A DNA stretch of 64,000 nucleotides from NCBI GenBank assembly GCA_021372945.1, contig JAJFTK010000082.1, positions 33,382-97,381 on the forward strand, given 5' to 3'. This document shows, piece after piece, positions 35,159 to 44,839 of the stretch (positions are counted from its first letter, which is position 1; every line of letters begins with the position of its first letter). The position numbers were made by a program, and so were the translations under genes. This stretch comes from Planctomycetaceae bacterium. Its GTDB lineage: Bacteria > Planctomycetota > Phycisphaerae > Sedimentisphaerales > Anaerohalosphaeraceae. The notes below the pieces were generated by a model. It was not told the DNA's origin and did not search any database. It saw only the letters and a program-made list of their open reading frames with translations.

Positions 35159-35581
35159 CTAGTTTGAGGAGGCATTCTTGTGCTGCAGGAAACTGGTTAG
35201 AATGGCCGAGGCGGCGATGGCGTCCAGCCGCTTTTTCTTTTTTTTGCGCGTCAGTTCCAGATCGATCGCCAGGTGATCCGCCTCGAAACTGCTCAGTCGT
35301 TCATCGTGAAAAAAAACGGGGATGCCGCCTTGACGCTCAAGCAATGAACCGAAATGCCGGACTTGTTTGGCGCGCGGCCCTTCGGTACCGTCCATGTTAA
35401 GGGGCAGCCCGACGACAACCGCTTCGATGTTCTCCTGCTTGAGCAGCGCCAGCACCCGGTCCAGCAGCACCTGCCGACTGGAGGTCTCGACCACCGAATG
35501 CGGAGAGACAAGCGTTTCGGAGGCGTCGCAAATCGCAAGACCGGTACGTTTTTCACCGTGATCGATCGCAAGATAGCGCAT
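35159..35581 (-). CDS. ruvX: Holliday junction resolvase-like RuvX (YqgF)
   Basis: A 140-aa RNase-H-fold protein. ATG 35581 (MRYLAIDHGEKRTG) is chosen because the family starts there and the longer frame would run into manC. D7 in AIDHGEKRTGLA and the later DERLSS and AIAASAIL segments are the active-site positions. RuvX acts in 16S rRNA 5'-end maturation and possibly junction resolution. Lies 29 bp downstream of manC. Confidence 0.9.
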   Translation of the reverse strand: MRYLAIDHGEKRTGLAICDASETLVSPHSVVETSSRQVLLDRVLALLKQENIEAVVVGLPLNMDGTEGPRAKQVRHFGSLLERQGGIPVFFHDERLSSFEADHLAIDLELTRKKKKKRLDAIAASAILTSFLQHKNASSN

Positions 35582-35610
35582 TAAGACCTTGAGCTTTCCA
35601 GCGTTATCCG

Positions 35611-36696
35611 CTACAGGTACTTGCCCTGGTGATGTTTCCTTATCTCTTCGAGCAGATCCTTGAGCCGATGTCCCTGTTCGACGGGGCACACCAGCGTCGC
35701 GTCGCGCGTATGGGCCACAATCACGTTCTTGACGCCAACCAGGGCCAGCAGATGGTCATTCTCCTCCGTAATGATGATCGAATCGCGGCAGTCGAGCAGC
35801 TCACTCGCCCCGGCCACAACGATGTTGTTGTTGGCATCGGCCGTGATCACGTCGGCAAGGGCCGCGAACGATCCCATATCCAGCCAGCGGCAATCCAGCG
35901 GCAATCCATAGACGTGCTCGGCCTTTTCCATCACGGCGAAGTCAATGCTGATCTTGGGCAGCTTCGGGAACCATTCGCAAAGGACCTGCTGCTGTTCGGG
36001 GCCGCCCCAGGCTGACTGGATCTTCTGCAGCGGCTCGGTGGAGGCCGGCAGAAAACGCTTTAACTGCTCCAAAATGGTCTGGCAGTGCCACACAAACATC
36101 CCGGAGTTCCAGAAATAATCGCCGCTGTCCACGTACGATTGCGCTGTCGCCAGACCGGGCTTTTCCTTGAAGGCCTCTACCCGGTGCACGGCGGAATGCG
36201 GCGCTCGTTCGGCCGATTTGCTCAGGCGAAGATATCCTAATTCGGTCGCCGGATAAGTGGGTTTGATGCCGAACGTCACCAGCGCGTTGGGATGCTGATT
36301 CACGAATGAAATCGCCGATCGCATGGCCGTATGAAATACCTCGGCCGGCTCCAGCAATTGATCCGCCGTCACCACGGCCATTGTCGCGGCGCGGTCATAC
36401 TTGTACAGGACCGCCGCCGCAAGACCGATCGCCCCGGCGGTATCCCGGATCACCGGTTCGGCGATCACATTCTGTTTGGGAAGTTCCGCGAGATTCTCCT
36501 GGACAACGTCCACGAACTCGGCGTTGGTCAGTACGAGGATGTTGCGCAGGTCAAACAGGCCCTGCAGCCGCTCAAAGCACTTGCGCAGCAGCGTCTGACC
36601 GTCCAGGAGCCGCAGCACCTGTTTGGGCCTTTTCTGCCGGCTCAGCGGCCACAACCGCTTGCCGGACCCTCCTGCCATAATCACAGCAAAATCCAT
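35611..36696 (-). CDS. manC: Mannose-1-phosphate guanylyltransferase
   Basis: A 361-aa nucleotidyltransferase with the signature MAGGSGKRLWPLSR at 8-21 and K25 in RPKQ. Further family segments are VTADQLL, FKEKPGLATA and SGMFVWHCQTIL. It makes GDP-mannose from mannose-1-phosphate and GTP. The length fits the single-domain enzyme without the phosphomannose isomerase half. Directly downstream of pgi, which links fructose-6-phosphate to glycan precursors. Confidence 0.92.
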   Translation of the reverse strand: MDFAVIMAGGSGKRLWPLSRQKRPKQVLRLLDGQTLLRKCFERLQGLFDLRNILVLTNAEFVDVVQENLAELPKQNVIAEPVIRDTAGAIGLAAAVLYKYDRAATMAVVTADQLLEPAEVFHTAMRSAISFVNQHPNALVTFGIKPTYPATELGYLRLSKSAERAPHSAVHRVEAFKEKPGLATAQSYVDSGDYFWNSGMFVWHCQTILEQLKRFLPASTEPLQKIQSAWGGPEQQQVLCEWFPKLPKISIDFAVMEKAEHVYGLPLDCRWLDMGSFAALADVITADANNNIVVAGASELLDCRDSIIITEENDHLLALVGVKNVIVAHTRDATLVCPVEQGHRLKDLLEEIRKHHQGKYL

Positions 36697-36714
36697 AGTT
36701 CGCCTTCCTTCGTG

Positions 36715-38118
36715 TTAAGCCAGAAATTCAGGATCGACTTGCGCCAGCGGTTTGATTGTTTCGGCAAGTTCCGAATAGTCCTTGTGTCCCATCAGCGCAA
36801 ACGTCGCCTCTTTGCCCAACTCCACCGCCGGCTGATCATAAGCGTTGATCCCGAAGAGCAAACCCGCGATCGAGGTCGTCACCTCAAACAGGTAGATGAA
36901 CTGCCCGATGCAAGATGGGTCGATGCGGTCAAACAGCACGGTCAGACACGGGCGCTTGTCGTGCAGCAGCGCGTACTCTGTCGCCAGTTTTTCGCTGTTG
37001 AGCAATTGGGACATCTTGCGGCCGGACAGATAGGCCAACTCCGGCGCAACGTCGGGCGCCGGACCCATCGCCAGGTCGCGTTCGAACTGCTTGACCTGCA
37101 GGAACGTGAACAGCTTATTATTGGGGCCTTCGCGATAAAGCTGCACCTGGCTGTGCTGGTCGGTGGTTCCCAGGGCCTTTACCGGCGTCGGTCCCACAAA
37201 GACCTCGCGGCCGTTGAGGTCGCGGCTCTTGCCCAGGCTTTCAGCCCAGAGCTGACGATACCAGTCCGACAGGTCCTTCAGTGCGTACGAATACGGCATC
37301 ATCACCGAGATGTGCTTGCCGCGATTGTAAAAATGCCAGTTAATGGCCGCGTTGATTGCGGCGGGGTTGGCAAAAAATTCCTCGCGGCTGACCTTTTCGT
37401 CCATCTGCCGCGCCCCGGCCAGGAGCTGGTCGATGTCGATGCCGCAGACGGCAGCGCTGAGCAGCCCGACCGGGCTTAGTACGCTGAATCGCCCGCCCAC
37501 GCCGTCCGGCACCTCAAGCGTTCTGAGGCCGGCGCTATCTGCGATCTTGCGAAGCGTGCCGGCACGCTTATCCGTTGTGGCCAATACCTGCCTGCGGCAG
37601 CCGTCGGGGCCGAGTTTGTCGGTCAGCATTTTACAAACGATGGAAAACTGCGCCGCGGTCTCGGCGGTTCGTCCGGACTTGCTGATGACGTTAAAAACTG
37701 TTTTGTCGAGCTTATCGCCGGCCCACTCCAGAAAGCTGCCTAGCTGCACCGGGTCAACGTTATCGAATACGAACAACCGCGGACCTTTTCGCTGGGCCGG
37801 GTCCAGGTTGTACATGTAAGGATTGAGGGCCGTCTGCAGCGCGATATTGCCCAGGGCCGAGCCGCCGATCCCGAGGACGACAAAATTCTCACAGCCTTTG
37901 ACATCCGTTGCGGCAGCCTTGACCTGCTTGGGATATTCTTCGTTGTAAGGCAAATCCCTGTAGGGAATTGAGCCGGCCTTACGCTGGCGATTGCATTCTT
38001 TGATGGCGCCGCCAGTCTGGCGGCCGAGTTCTTTTAGCTGCTCCTTCGTTATTCCATGCTCGGTTCCGATCACATCGGAAAGGACGTTTTTGTAGTACAA
38101 TGAAATGTTTGAAGCCAC
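36715..38118 (-). CDS. pgi: Glucose-6-phosphate isomerase
   Basis: A 467-aa Pgi of the shorter bacterial type. It has GIGGSALGNIAL (phosphate-binding), VISKSGRTAETAAQFSI, the catalytic-glutamate region GTTDQHSQVQLYREGP and a C-terminal lysine region around GINAYDQPAVELGK. It interconverts glucose-6-phosphate and fructose-6-phosphate. 21 bp downstream of uvrD and 18 bp upstream of manC, so part of the same transcript. Confidence 0.95.
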   Translation of the reverse strand: MASNISLYYKNVLSDVIGTEHGITKEQLKELGRQTGGAIKECNRQRKAGSIPYRDLPYNEEYPKQVKAAATDVKGCENFVVLGIGGSALGNIALQTALNPYMYNLDPAQRKGPRLFVFDNVDPVQLGSFLEWAGDKLDKTVFNVISKSGRTAETAAQFSIVCKMLTDKLGPDGCRRQVLATTDKRAGTLRKIADSAGLRTLEVPDGVGGRFSVLSPVGLLSAAVCGIDIDQLLAGARQMDEKVSREEFFANPAAINAAINWHFYNRGKHISVMMPYSYALKDLSDWYRQLWAESLGKSRDLNGREVFVGPTPVKALGTTDQHSQVQLYREGPNNKLFTFLQVKQFERDLAMGPAPDVAPELAYLSGRKMSQLLNSEKLATEYALLHDKRPCLTVLFDRIDPSCIGQFIYLFEVTTSIAGLLFGINAYDQPAVELGKEATFALMGHKDYSELAETIKPLAQVDPEFLA

Positions 38119-38139
38119 TTCTGTCTCCCAATTTATAGT

Positions 38140-40296
38140 TTATTGCTCTTTTACTCCTACTTTCCGGAGATTAGCGTATTTTAACATCAGGGATTTCGTA
38201 TTGCCAGAGAGGAATTTCACTACCACGATGCTGTCTTCCCCAAGGTCCAGAATCTCTTTGATCCGTCCCATGCCGAATTTGGAATGCTCGACCAGTTCAT
38301 CCACCCGGTACGGAATGGATGTCTTGACCGAGGGCACATCCTGCGGTTCATACATGTACTGGTCGCTGCCGCTGTCCCACTGCTCGCTCTGTACGGCCCT
38401 GCTTTCGCCGGCAAACCCGATCTCGTAGAGAAACTGCGAAGGCGTCGAACGGATGAACTGCCCGCGGATCACGCGATGCCGCGCATACGATATGCCAAGC
38501 GTTTTGCGGGCCCGCGTCATCCCCACAAACAGGAGCCGCCGTTCCTCTTCCATGTCTTCCGGCCCGGCTTCGATGCTGCGTTCGTGCGGCAGGACGCCAT
38601 CCTCCAGGCCAACGATAAAGACGTGATCGAATTCCAGCCCTTTGGCCGCATGCAGCGACATCAGCGAGACGCGGCCGGAACTGCTATCGTAAGCATCGCT
38701 GTCGCTGTACAATGAAACCATTTGCAGGTAATCGGTCAGGTTCGGCTGTTCGACCCGGCGATCGTACGCGGCGGCCGCGCTGATCAAGGAATCGATGTTC
38801 TCGATCGCGTCTTCATCGCTGCCGAACGCCCCGGCCAGGCCGCTGGCGGTAAAGACCTCTTCCATCAGAGGCGCTGTCGGGCCCTGTACCTTTTGCTGAA
38901 ATTGAGCGATCATCTGCGCAAATTCCTTGAGCCTCAGACGTGTCGGGCGATTGATCGTCTCCACCTGCTCGGCCCGCAGAGCGGCGCTTAGCAGAGAGAT
39001 CCCCTGGATGCGGGCGAATTCCTCCAGCCGCTCGATGCTGGTTTTGCCGATGCCGCGGCTGTGCGTTCCGATGGCCCGGTCAAACGCTACGTTATCCTCG
39101 GGGTTGGCCATGAGCTTTAGATAGCTCAGCAGATCGCGAACCTCCTTTCGGGCGTAGAATTCGATGCCGCGCACGACCTGGTACGGAAGCTGCCGCTGCA
39201 CAAAGGCCTCCTCGATCGCGCGGCTCATCGAATTCACGCGGTAAAAGACGGCGATCTCGTTGGGATCGATTTTCTTTTCGATCATAGCCTGCGCCTGCTC
39301 GGCCACATAGCGGGCCTCAGCGTTCTCGTCATCGCAGGTTTGGATCTCAATGTCCTGGCCGGCGGGGCGCGTCGCGATCAATTTCTTTTGCTTACGCCGC
39401 GTGTTGAACGCGATCAGTTGATCGGCCTTGCCCAGGATATTGGGCGTCGAACGAAAATTCTCCTCCAGTTTGACTACGACCGTCTCGGGCCAGTCCTTTT
39501 CAAACGCCAAAATATTCCCGATATCGGCGCCGCGCCAGCGGTAGATCGCCTGGTCCGGGTCGCCCGTCACACAGATATTGTGATGCGCCAGCGCGATGCC
39601 TTTGGCGATCTGGTACTGCGCCCGGTTGGTGTCCTGGTATTCGTCGATCAGCAGGTAATGGAACCGATGGCTGAGGCTTTGGCGGACTTCGGGATGATCG
39701 CGGAGCAGAAAGGCCGTCCGAACCAGCAGATCATCGAAATCCAGGGCGTTGTTCAATTTTAAAATTTTCTGATAGCGGCGATAGACCTGCGCGGCGTTCT
39801 TTGTAAAATAATCATGGGCCCGTGACTCGAAGTCTTCCACGTCCTCCAGTTCATTCTTGAGGCGCGAGACATATTCGAGCATTCGAGCCGGCGAGAAACT
39901 GGCAGCCTCCAGTTTGCTGTCCTTGATGGCCTCTTTCATACAGCGCTGCTGGTCGCCGGCATCGAAGATGCTGAAATTGGCCTTAACCTGCGCCTCTTCG
40001 GGGTAGCGGCGCAGGATCCATACGCACAGTGAGTGAAAGGTGCTCAGATAGACGCCGGAAGCCGGTGTCGAACGCTCGACGCGCAGGCGCATTTCCTCGG
40101 CCGCTTTGTTGGTGAACGTGATGGCGCAGATGTTCCAGGGCCGCACGCCGGAATCGATCAATTGAGCAATCCGGCAGGTGATCACGCGGGTCTTGCCGCT
40201 GCCGGGACCGGCCAGCACCAGCAGCGGCCCATCTTTATGAAGCACCGCTTGTCGCTGTGACGCCGTCAGACAATCTATCGAAATCGAGGGTGTCAA
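38140..40296 (-). CDS. uvrD: UvrD/PcrA-type superfamily 1 DNA helicase
   Basis: A 718-aa helicase. Walker A AGPGSGKTR is near residue 29; motif II reads LLIDEYQDTN; GDPDQAIYRWRGA and VKLEENFRS are motifs III and IV; SLHAAKGLEFDHVF and VGMTRARKTL are motifs V and VI. The C-terminal segment (SIPYRVDELVEHSKFGMGRI) matches the Tudor-like RNA-polymerase-binding domain of PcrA/UvrD. Acts in nucleotide excision repair and clearing of transcription/replication conflicts. First gene of the operon, with its own promoter at 40341-40369. Confidence 0.95.
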   Translation of the reverse strand: MTPSISIDCLTASQRQAVLHKDGPLLVLAGPGSGKTRVITCRIAQLIDSGVRPWNICAITFTNKAAEEMRLRVERSTPASGVYLSTFHSLCVWILRRYPEEAQVKANFSIFDAGDQQRCMKEAIKDSKLEAASFSPARMLEYVSRLKNELEDVEDFESRAHDYFTKNAAQVYRRYQKILKLNNALDFDDLLVRTAFLLRDHPEVRQSLSHRFHYLLIDEYQDTNRAQYQIAKGIALAHHNICVTGDPDQAIYRWRGADIGNILAFEKDWPETVVVKLEENFRSTPNILGKADQLIAFNTRRKQKKLIATRPAGQDIEIQTCDDENAEARYVAEQAQAMIEKKIDPNEIAVFYRVNSMSRAIEEAFVQRQLPYQVVRGIEFYARKEVRDLLSYLKLMANPEDNVAFDRAIGTHSRGIGKTSIERLEEFARIQGISLLSAALRAEQVETINRPTRLRLKEFAQMIAQFQQKVQGPTAPLMEEVFTASGLAGAFGSDEDAIENIDSLISAAAAYDRRVEQPNLTDYLQMVSLYSDSDAYDSSSGRVSLMSLHAAKGLEFDHVFIVGLEDGVLPHERSIEAGPEDMEEERRLLFVGMTRARKTLGISYARHRVIRGQFIRSTPSQFLYEIGFAGESRAVQSEQWDSGSDQYMYEPQDVPSVKTSIPYRVDELVEHSKFGMGRIKEILDLGEDSIVVVKFLSGNTKSLMLKYANLRKVGVKEQ

Positions 40297-40340
40297 TCAT
40301 GGTCCTCCGTGTTCATTTCTTGTTTATGGAACGGGCCGAT

Positions 40341-40369
40341 ATTAGAGGGCATCACGGCCCAAAAGTCAA
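40341..40369 (-). promoter_or_regulatory. Candidate promoter for uvrD-pgi-manC-ruvX-pgl
   Basis: Minus strand: TTGACT (40369-40364), 17 bp, TCTAAT (40346-40341), in the 95-bp gap upstream of uvrD. Confidence 0.55.
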
Positions 40370-40391
40370 GAACGCGGAAGTAAAATATGAA

Positions 40392-42167
40392 TTATTGCGC
40401 CGGCTGGGCCGATTGCTGCTGTGCCGGCTTTTTGAAGATTTCAATTTCCATCTTCTTGAGTTTTTCAAACAGGTCCGGCCGTTCGATCTGGATGCGCCCG
40501 ATCAGGCTCATCCGCATGTATTCCGGGTAGCCGGGGTCATTGATGAAGGCCAGGAAGGCCTGGTAACGGAACCAATCCATCGGCGGCATCCCCATGCGGC
40601 CGGGCTCCCCCTTGCCCATGTCATTTTGATAAATATCCCAAACTTCCTGCGCCATGTTCTCGCGTCCGGCCGCCTCGTTGTCATTGTGCAGCGCGTAAAG
40701 GAAATAGCCTTCGCGCAGAACCGTGATGATGAACTCCGTGGCGTCATCGATCGTGATATCCTGCAGTTCCTCCCTGAGCCTGCTCCGCACGAAGGTCATG
40801 AAAGGAAGCTTGTATTCGGGCCGTTCCATCCCCATTTCATCGACCAGGTGTTCCGTTCGCAGCCGCTGGTAAAGCTGTTGGGCCACCCGCTGGTAGCCGG
40901 CCTGATAAAACATCAATAACGCATTCTCCAGGAAATTCTTGTGACCACCCCGGACCGCTTTGGGATTGCCCTTTTCAAGGGACTCATATTTGACAATAAT
41001 GTTCTTCCAGCTTTCATCGCAGCTCTGGAACATCCGCAGGTCCGGCAGCGTGTACAGCGAAGGCGGCTCATTCGGCACGTCGTACAGGACCACCGTGCCC
41101 GTCCGGTAGAGCATCTGCAGGCTGTGGAAAATGATGCGATCGGTGTTTTTTTCTTCGACGCGGTATTGACCGATGCGTCCGGCGGTATCCAGACCGAGCT
41201 GCGCCCAGTACATCGCGTGCACCGCCGGGTGCTCCCAGTTGAGCGGCAGCCGTTGGTTCGTCTCCAGGTCCATCGGGCCGTACTTTTGATTCAGTTCGAT
41301 CATTTTCTTAATATCAAACTTCCACGTATTTCGCAATTGCCAGGCCCTGGCAAAAAGATCGAATTTGCCAAACGCTTCCGTGCCGCGATACTGTTCGATC
41401 AGGTCAGAGGCGTCTTTGCTGAAGCGTCCGGGTGTCTGCCGAAGTGCCGCGTAATTGTTCACGAGTTTCTTAAGGTCGCCCAGTGCCGGATCGGATCGCT
41501 GAAGCTGATCGACAAAAGCCGCGATCTCGGGATCCGCCATGATCTCCTCCAGCGTTTGGGGCGATTGCCAAAGCGCCTCGAAGAGCGCGTTATCGGGTTT
41601 CTCGCCCAGCAGCGCCCGCATCGAAAGCGCGATCTCGCGCTTATAGAAGCGGTGGCAGTCATCTGAGATGTCGCCGATCTTATGCTGATAGATCCAAGCC
41701 AGCGAACGGTAGAGCGAAATGCTGTTCGGATTCAAGGGAATCGCGCGGTCGCGCAGCAGTTCGCATCCATTCTTGACCCATCGCCAGCGTTCCTCCGGCT
41801 GCGTATTCGGGATCGCGACGGAAATATTATACGCCATGTTCCAGGCGTGAAAATCCCAGACCTGCGTAAAGCGCGGCTGCAGCGTCGTGATCCAGTCGGC
41901 AAGCTGCTTGGCGTCAAAGAATTTGCCTTCCTGCTTGAGCGAATCGGCACGCATCCACAAAATATCGACGATCAAGCCGCGAAACGCCCCCATCGCGACC
42001 GTAGCGAACGCCAATGAAGGCGGCGCGTTTTCGAGCGATTCGTTGGCGGTCAATCCCATTTCGGTGCGCGCCTTGTGAATAGAGGGCAGCCGCGTCGAAG
42101 CCGCCGTCAGCAGGCTCAGCCCGATTGCCGTACACAGAAGGATGATCAGCCAGTCTTTCGCTCTCAT
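40392..42167 (-). CDS. Conserved-looking membrane-anchored protein of unknown function
   Basis: A 591-aa protein. One N-terminal hydrophobic helix (about 7-26) would anchor it, with the rest outside the inner membrane. The body is helical and Trp/Tyr-rich, with stretches such as DILWMRADSLKQEGKFFDA and LNPNSISLYRSLAWIYQHKIGD that have a TPR-like look, but I could not define regular repeats. It follows the ABC permease by 9 bp, so it probably works with that exporter. No enzymatic motif seen. Confidence 0.6.
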   Translation of the reverse strand: MRAKDWLIILLCTAIGLSLLTAASTRLPSIHKARTEMGLTANESLENAPPSLAFATVAMGAFRGLIVDILWMRADSLKQEGKFFDAKQLADWITTLQPRFTQVWDFHAWNMAYNISVAIPNTQPEERWRWVKNGCELLRDRAIPLNPNSISLYRSLAWIYQHKIGDISDDCHRFYKREIALSMRALLGEKPDNALFEALWQSPQTLEEIMADPEIAAFVDQLQRSDPALGDLKKLVNNYAALRQTPGRFSKDASDLIEQYRGTEAFGKFDLFARAWQLRNTWKFDIKKMIELNQKYGPMDLETNQRLPLNWEHPAVHAMYWAQLGLDTAGRIGQYRVEEKNTDRIIFHSLQMLYRTGTVVLYDVPNEPPSLYTLPDLRMFQSCDESWKNIIVKYESLEKGNPKAVRGGHKNFLENALLMFYQAGYQRVAQQLYQRLRTEHLVDEMGMERPEYKLPFMTFVRSRLREELQDITIDDATEFIITVLREGYFLYALHNDNEAAGRENMAQEVWDIYQNDMGKGEPGRMGMPPMDWFRYQAFLAFINDPGYPEYMRMSLIGRIQIERPDLFEKLKKMEIEIFKKPAQQQSAQPAQ

Positions 42168-42176
42168 GCGATTTCC

Positions 42177-43553
42177 TTATACCACTGCTTTGGCGACCTC
42201 TCGCCGATTGAAGATCACGATCCCCAGCAGCAGCATGAGCATGGCCTTAATCGCCAGGGTCAGGCTCGCCGCAGCAGCCAGGAAGGTCCAGCCCAGCGTG
42301 CGGCCCTCCACGATATAGCTGCCCGGGTTATAGACACCGTCAAATTGCGGCAGCAGCCACAGCAGCGGCTTGACCGTGAATGAGTAAATGATGCCGACCG
42401 CCGTTTGCAGGCTGCCGATCGCATCGACAATAAACCCGTTGGTCAGTCCCGCAAAGAACACCACCAGGCAGATCAGGATCGTGACGGGGAAGGATAACCA
42501 GGTCGAAAGGGAAACGCCCACCACGGCCAGGAAGATGAGCCGTACGAAGATCAGCAGGATCGCCCGGAGATAATTGCCGGCAAACCCGCCCGTCTTGTAG
42601 AGCACTTCTACATCCTGCGGGATCACGGTCGTCTGGTTGAGAGTGGGGTCATTGTAGAACGCAAGCCCGAGGTGACCGTCCGGGGCGATCACACTTGCGG
42701 AAATCGCGAATTCCTGAGCCGCCCGCACCGTGTCAGTGCGGTCCACCGGCGGTACCGGGGTTTTGATCTGTGCGCCAACCTCGAACTGCCGCAGGTCGCC
42801 AACACGCCACCGCGAGAAGATCTTCTGATCCGGCGGCTCGGAGACGGCCTGAAGCTTGTAGCGGACAAAAATGACGGCGTTGGGATCCTGCGGGTTCTTG
42901 ATCCTGACATTTTCGAACGACCATTCCTTGACCTGCCCGGGGTCCACCTTTTGTTCCTTCATGGATTCCTGGCCGTAAAGTTCGCCCAGGATGCTTGCGA
43001 AACTCATTCCCTCCGGCAGTTGGTCCTGCTCCTTCAATTTATCATAGCGTTCCTGGGCGCGCCGGGTCAATTGTGCCTTATCCAGTTCGGTCTTTATGGC
43101 CACGCGCGACGTGAAAAACTCCGCCTGGGTCTTTAGACGCTGCTCGGCCGGGACATCGGCGTACCGCCAGATCAGCAGGATCAGGACAAACACGGCCACG
43201 CCAAACACAGCCAGCAGCATGGCATCGAGAAGGACGATCCCCAGGAGCTTTCCGGCAAGCAGTTCGGCCCGCCGGATGGGCTTGGTCAGGACCAGGTAGA
43301 TGTGCTTGCGCTTCAGATCGTTGCTCAGCGTAAACGCGGCAATCGCAATCGTCAGGACGCAAAGCAGAAAGCTGATCAGGCCCAGGCTATAGCTGGTAAA
43401 GGTTTGCAGTTTGCCCAGCAGCGTGCCGTCTCCAACCATGATCCGGCCCATGATCGGCAGCAGCACCAGCATCAGCAGGATAATGACGACCGCAATCTTC
43501 ATCCGCAGGGCCTGGGACAGCGTATTCCTGGCAACCGCCCAGATGCTATGCAT
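42177..43553 (-). CDS. ABC-2 type transporter permease
   Basis: A 458-aa membrane protein. The N-terminal RNTLSQALRMKIAVVIILLML helix is typical of ABC-2 permeases, with further membrane segments near 55-75, 105-130, 330-400 and 425-450. A large non-membrane loop (about 135-325), predicted extracytoplasmic, separates the first and last membrane blocks. It overlaps the ATPase gene by 8 bp, forming one transporter. Substrate unknown. Confidence 0.85.
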   Translation of the reverse strand: MHSIWAVARNTLSQALRMKIAVVIILLMLVLLPIMGRIMVGDGTLLGKLQTFTSYSLGLISFLLCVLTIAIAAFTLSNDLKRKHIYLVLTKPIRRAELLAGKLLGIVLLDAMLLAVFGVAVFVLILLIWRYADVPAEQRLKTQAEFFTSRVAIKTELDKAQLTRRAQERYDKLKEQDQLPEGMSFASILGELYGQESMKEQKVDPGQVKEWSFENVRIKNPQDPNAVIFVRYKLQAVSEPPDQKIFSRWRVGDLRQFEVGAQIKTPVPPVDRTDTVRAAQEFAISASVIAPDGHLGLAFYNDPTLNQTTVIPQDVEVLYKTGGFAGNYLRAILLIFVRLIFLAVVGVSLSTWLSFPVTILICLVVFFAGLTNGFIVDAIGSLQTAVGIIYSFTVKPLLWLLPQFDGVYNPGSYIVEGRTLGWTFLAAAASLTLAIKAMLMLLLGIVIFNRREVAKAVV

Positions 43554-44784
43554 GGTCCGGCTCCTCCGGTTTTTGAGGCCGGGTTATCTGTGTCTGACCG
43601 CCATCCGGACGATTCACTAATTCGTCAAGGATGGATTTTTTCACCGGCGGCGCTTCCTGCATTTGGGCTGGTGCCGGGGTTGAAACCGACTCGGTCGTAA
43701 CCTCCTGCGGCTTTTCCACCAGCCGGCTCAAAACATTCTGGTCCGGCGATTCATGCGCCGCCGATACAGCCTGCGGCGTCTCCATCACTGGCGCGGCCTG
43801 CTCGACATCTGACCCATCGGGCAGTTTGACCGACACCAATTGATCAAGAACGCCCGAACGCGTCACGGGTTTATCGGCCAGGAACCCCTGGATGCCGGTG
43901 CCGACCTCGGCGCCGCTGGTCCGCTGATTCTCCTGGCGGGCCTTGGCGATGATCCGCACGAAAAAGCTCTCCAGTTTGTCCATTGGGTTTTCGACTTCCA
44001 GCGACTTGCCTTCGGCGGCGGCGATCTGCCGGATTCTTTCCAGCGCCGGTTCGCTCAATTTCTTCGTTCGGATCTGCGTCTCATCGCGATGCTGCAAAAG
44101 CTGACGCACGGTCCCCTCCACCTGCATCCTTCCGCCGTAGAGAATGCCGATGCGGTCGCAGATGTCCTCGACGTCGGCCAGCAGATGACTGCACAGCAGG
44201 ACCGTCTTTCCCCGCTGGGCCAATTCGACGAACAGGTCCTTCATCTGGCGCGTCCCCAGCGGATCCATGCCGGAAGTTGGTTCGTCCAGGATCAGCAGGT
44301 CCGGGTCATTGATCAGAGCCTGCGCCAGACCAATGCGGCGGGCCATGCCCTTTGAAAACGTGCCGATCTGCCGATTGCCCATCCCCGAAAGCCCGACCAT
44401 TTCCAGCAGGGTTTCCACGCGGGCCTTTCGCACCGATGCAGGCAGCCCGAAGATGCGCCCGTAGAAATGCAGCGTCTCGCGGGCCGTCAGGTATTTATAC
44501 AGGTACGATTCCTCCGGCAGGTACCCAATGCGGGCCGAGATCTTCGGATCGCCCACGGTTCCGCCCAGCACGAACGCTGCTCCTTTGGTCGGGTGCAGCA
44601 GGTTCAGCAGCATCTTGATCGTCGTTGTCTTGCCCGAGCCGTTGGGGCCCAGGAACCCGTAGATCTCATTGGGGCGAACCTGCAGGTTCAAATCCTCGAC
44701 GGCGATGACCTTGGCGCGCCCCCACCAGTCGGGAAAAACCTTGGTGAGCGAAATCGTTTCTATAACGTATTGACTATTCTGCAT
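43546..44784 (-). CDS. ABC transporter ATP-binding protein with repeat-bearing C-terminal tail
   Basis: A 412-aa protein. The ATPase domain covers about 1-240: Walker A GPNGSGKTT (46-54), signature FSKGM (143-147), Walker B LLILDEPT (163-170) and H-loop H200. An extension of about 170 residues, Pro/Glu-rich and likely disordered, holds four spaced copies of a short motif of the form [IV]-x-x-x-L-[VA]-x-x-[PK]: 298-306 (IQGFLADKP), 312-320 (VLDQLVSVK), 351-359 (VLSRLVEKP) and 385-393 (ILDELVNRP). The repeats may bind a partner. Exports an unknown substrate with the next gene. Confidence 0.88.
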   Translation of the reverse strand: MQNSQYVIETISLTKVFPDWWGRAKVIAVEDLNLQVRPNEIYGFLGPNGSGKTTTIKMLLNLLHPTKGAAFVLGGTVGDPKISARIGYLPEESYLYKYLTARETLHFYGRIFGLPASVRKARVETLLEMVGLSGMGNRQIGTFSKGMARRIGLAQALINDPDLLILDEPTSGMDPLGTRQMKDLFVELAQRGKTVLLCSHLLADVEDICDRIGILYGGRMQVEGTVRQLLQHRDETQIRTKKLSEPALERIRQIAAAEGKSLEVENPMDKLESFFVRIIAKARQENQRTSGAEVGTGIQGFLADKPVTRSGVLDQLVSVKLPDGSDVEQAAPVMETPQAVSAAHESPDQNVLSRLVEKPQEVTTESVSTPAPAQMQEAPPVKKSILDELVNRPDGGQTQITRPQKPEEPDHA

Positions 44785-44804
44785 TTGAAATCTGATCTGA
44801 AATT

Positions 44805-44839
44805 GTTTCGAATTTCGACATCCGTATTTTGAGTTTTAG
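44805..44839. repeat. Heptanucleotide tandem array (ATTTCGA-like x5)
   Basis: Five 7-bp units: GTTTCGA, ATTTCGA, CATCCGT, ATTTTGA, GTTTTAG. It fills the gap between the P-type ATPase and ABC ATPase genes and overlaps the ATPase stop codon at 44836-44838. Confidence 0.65.
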
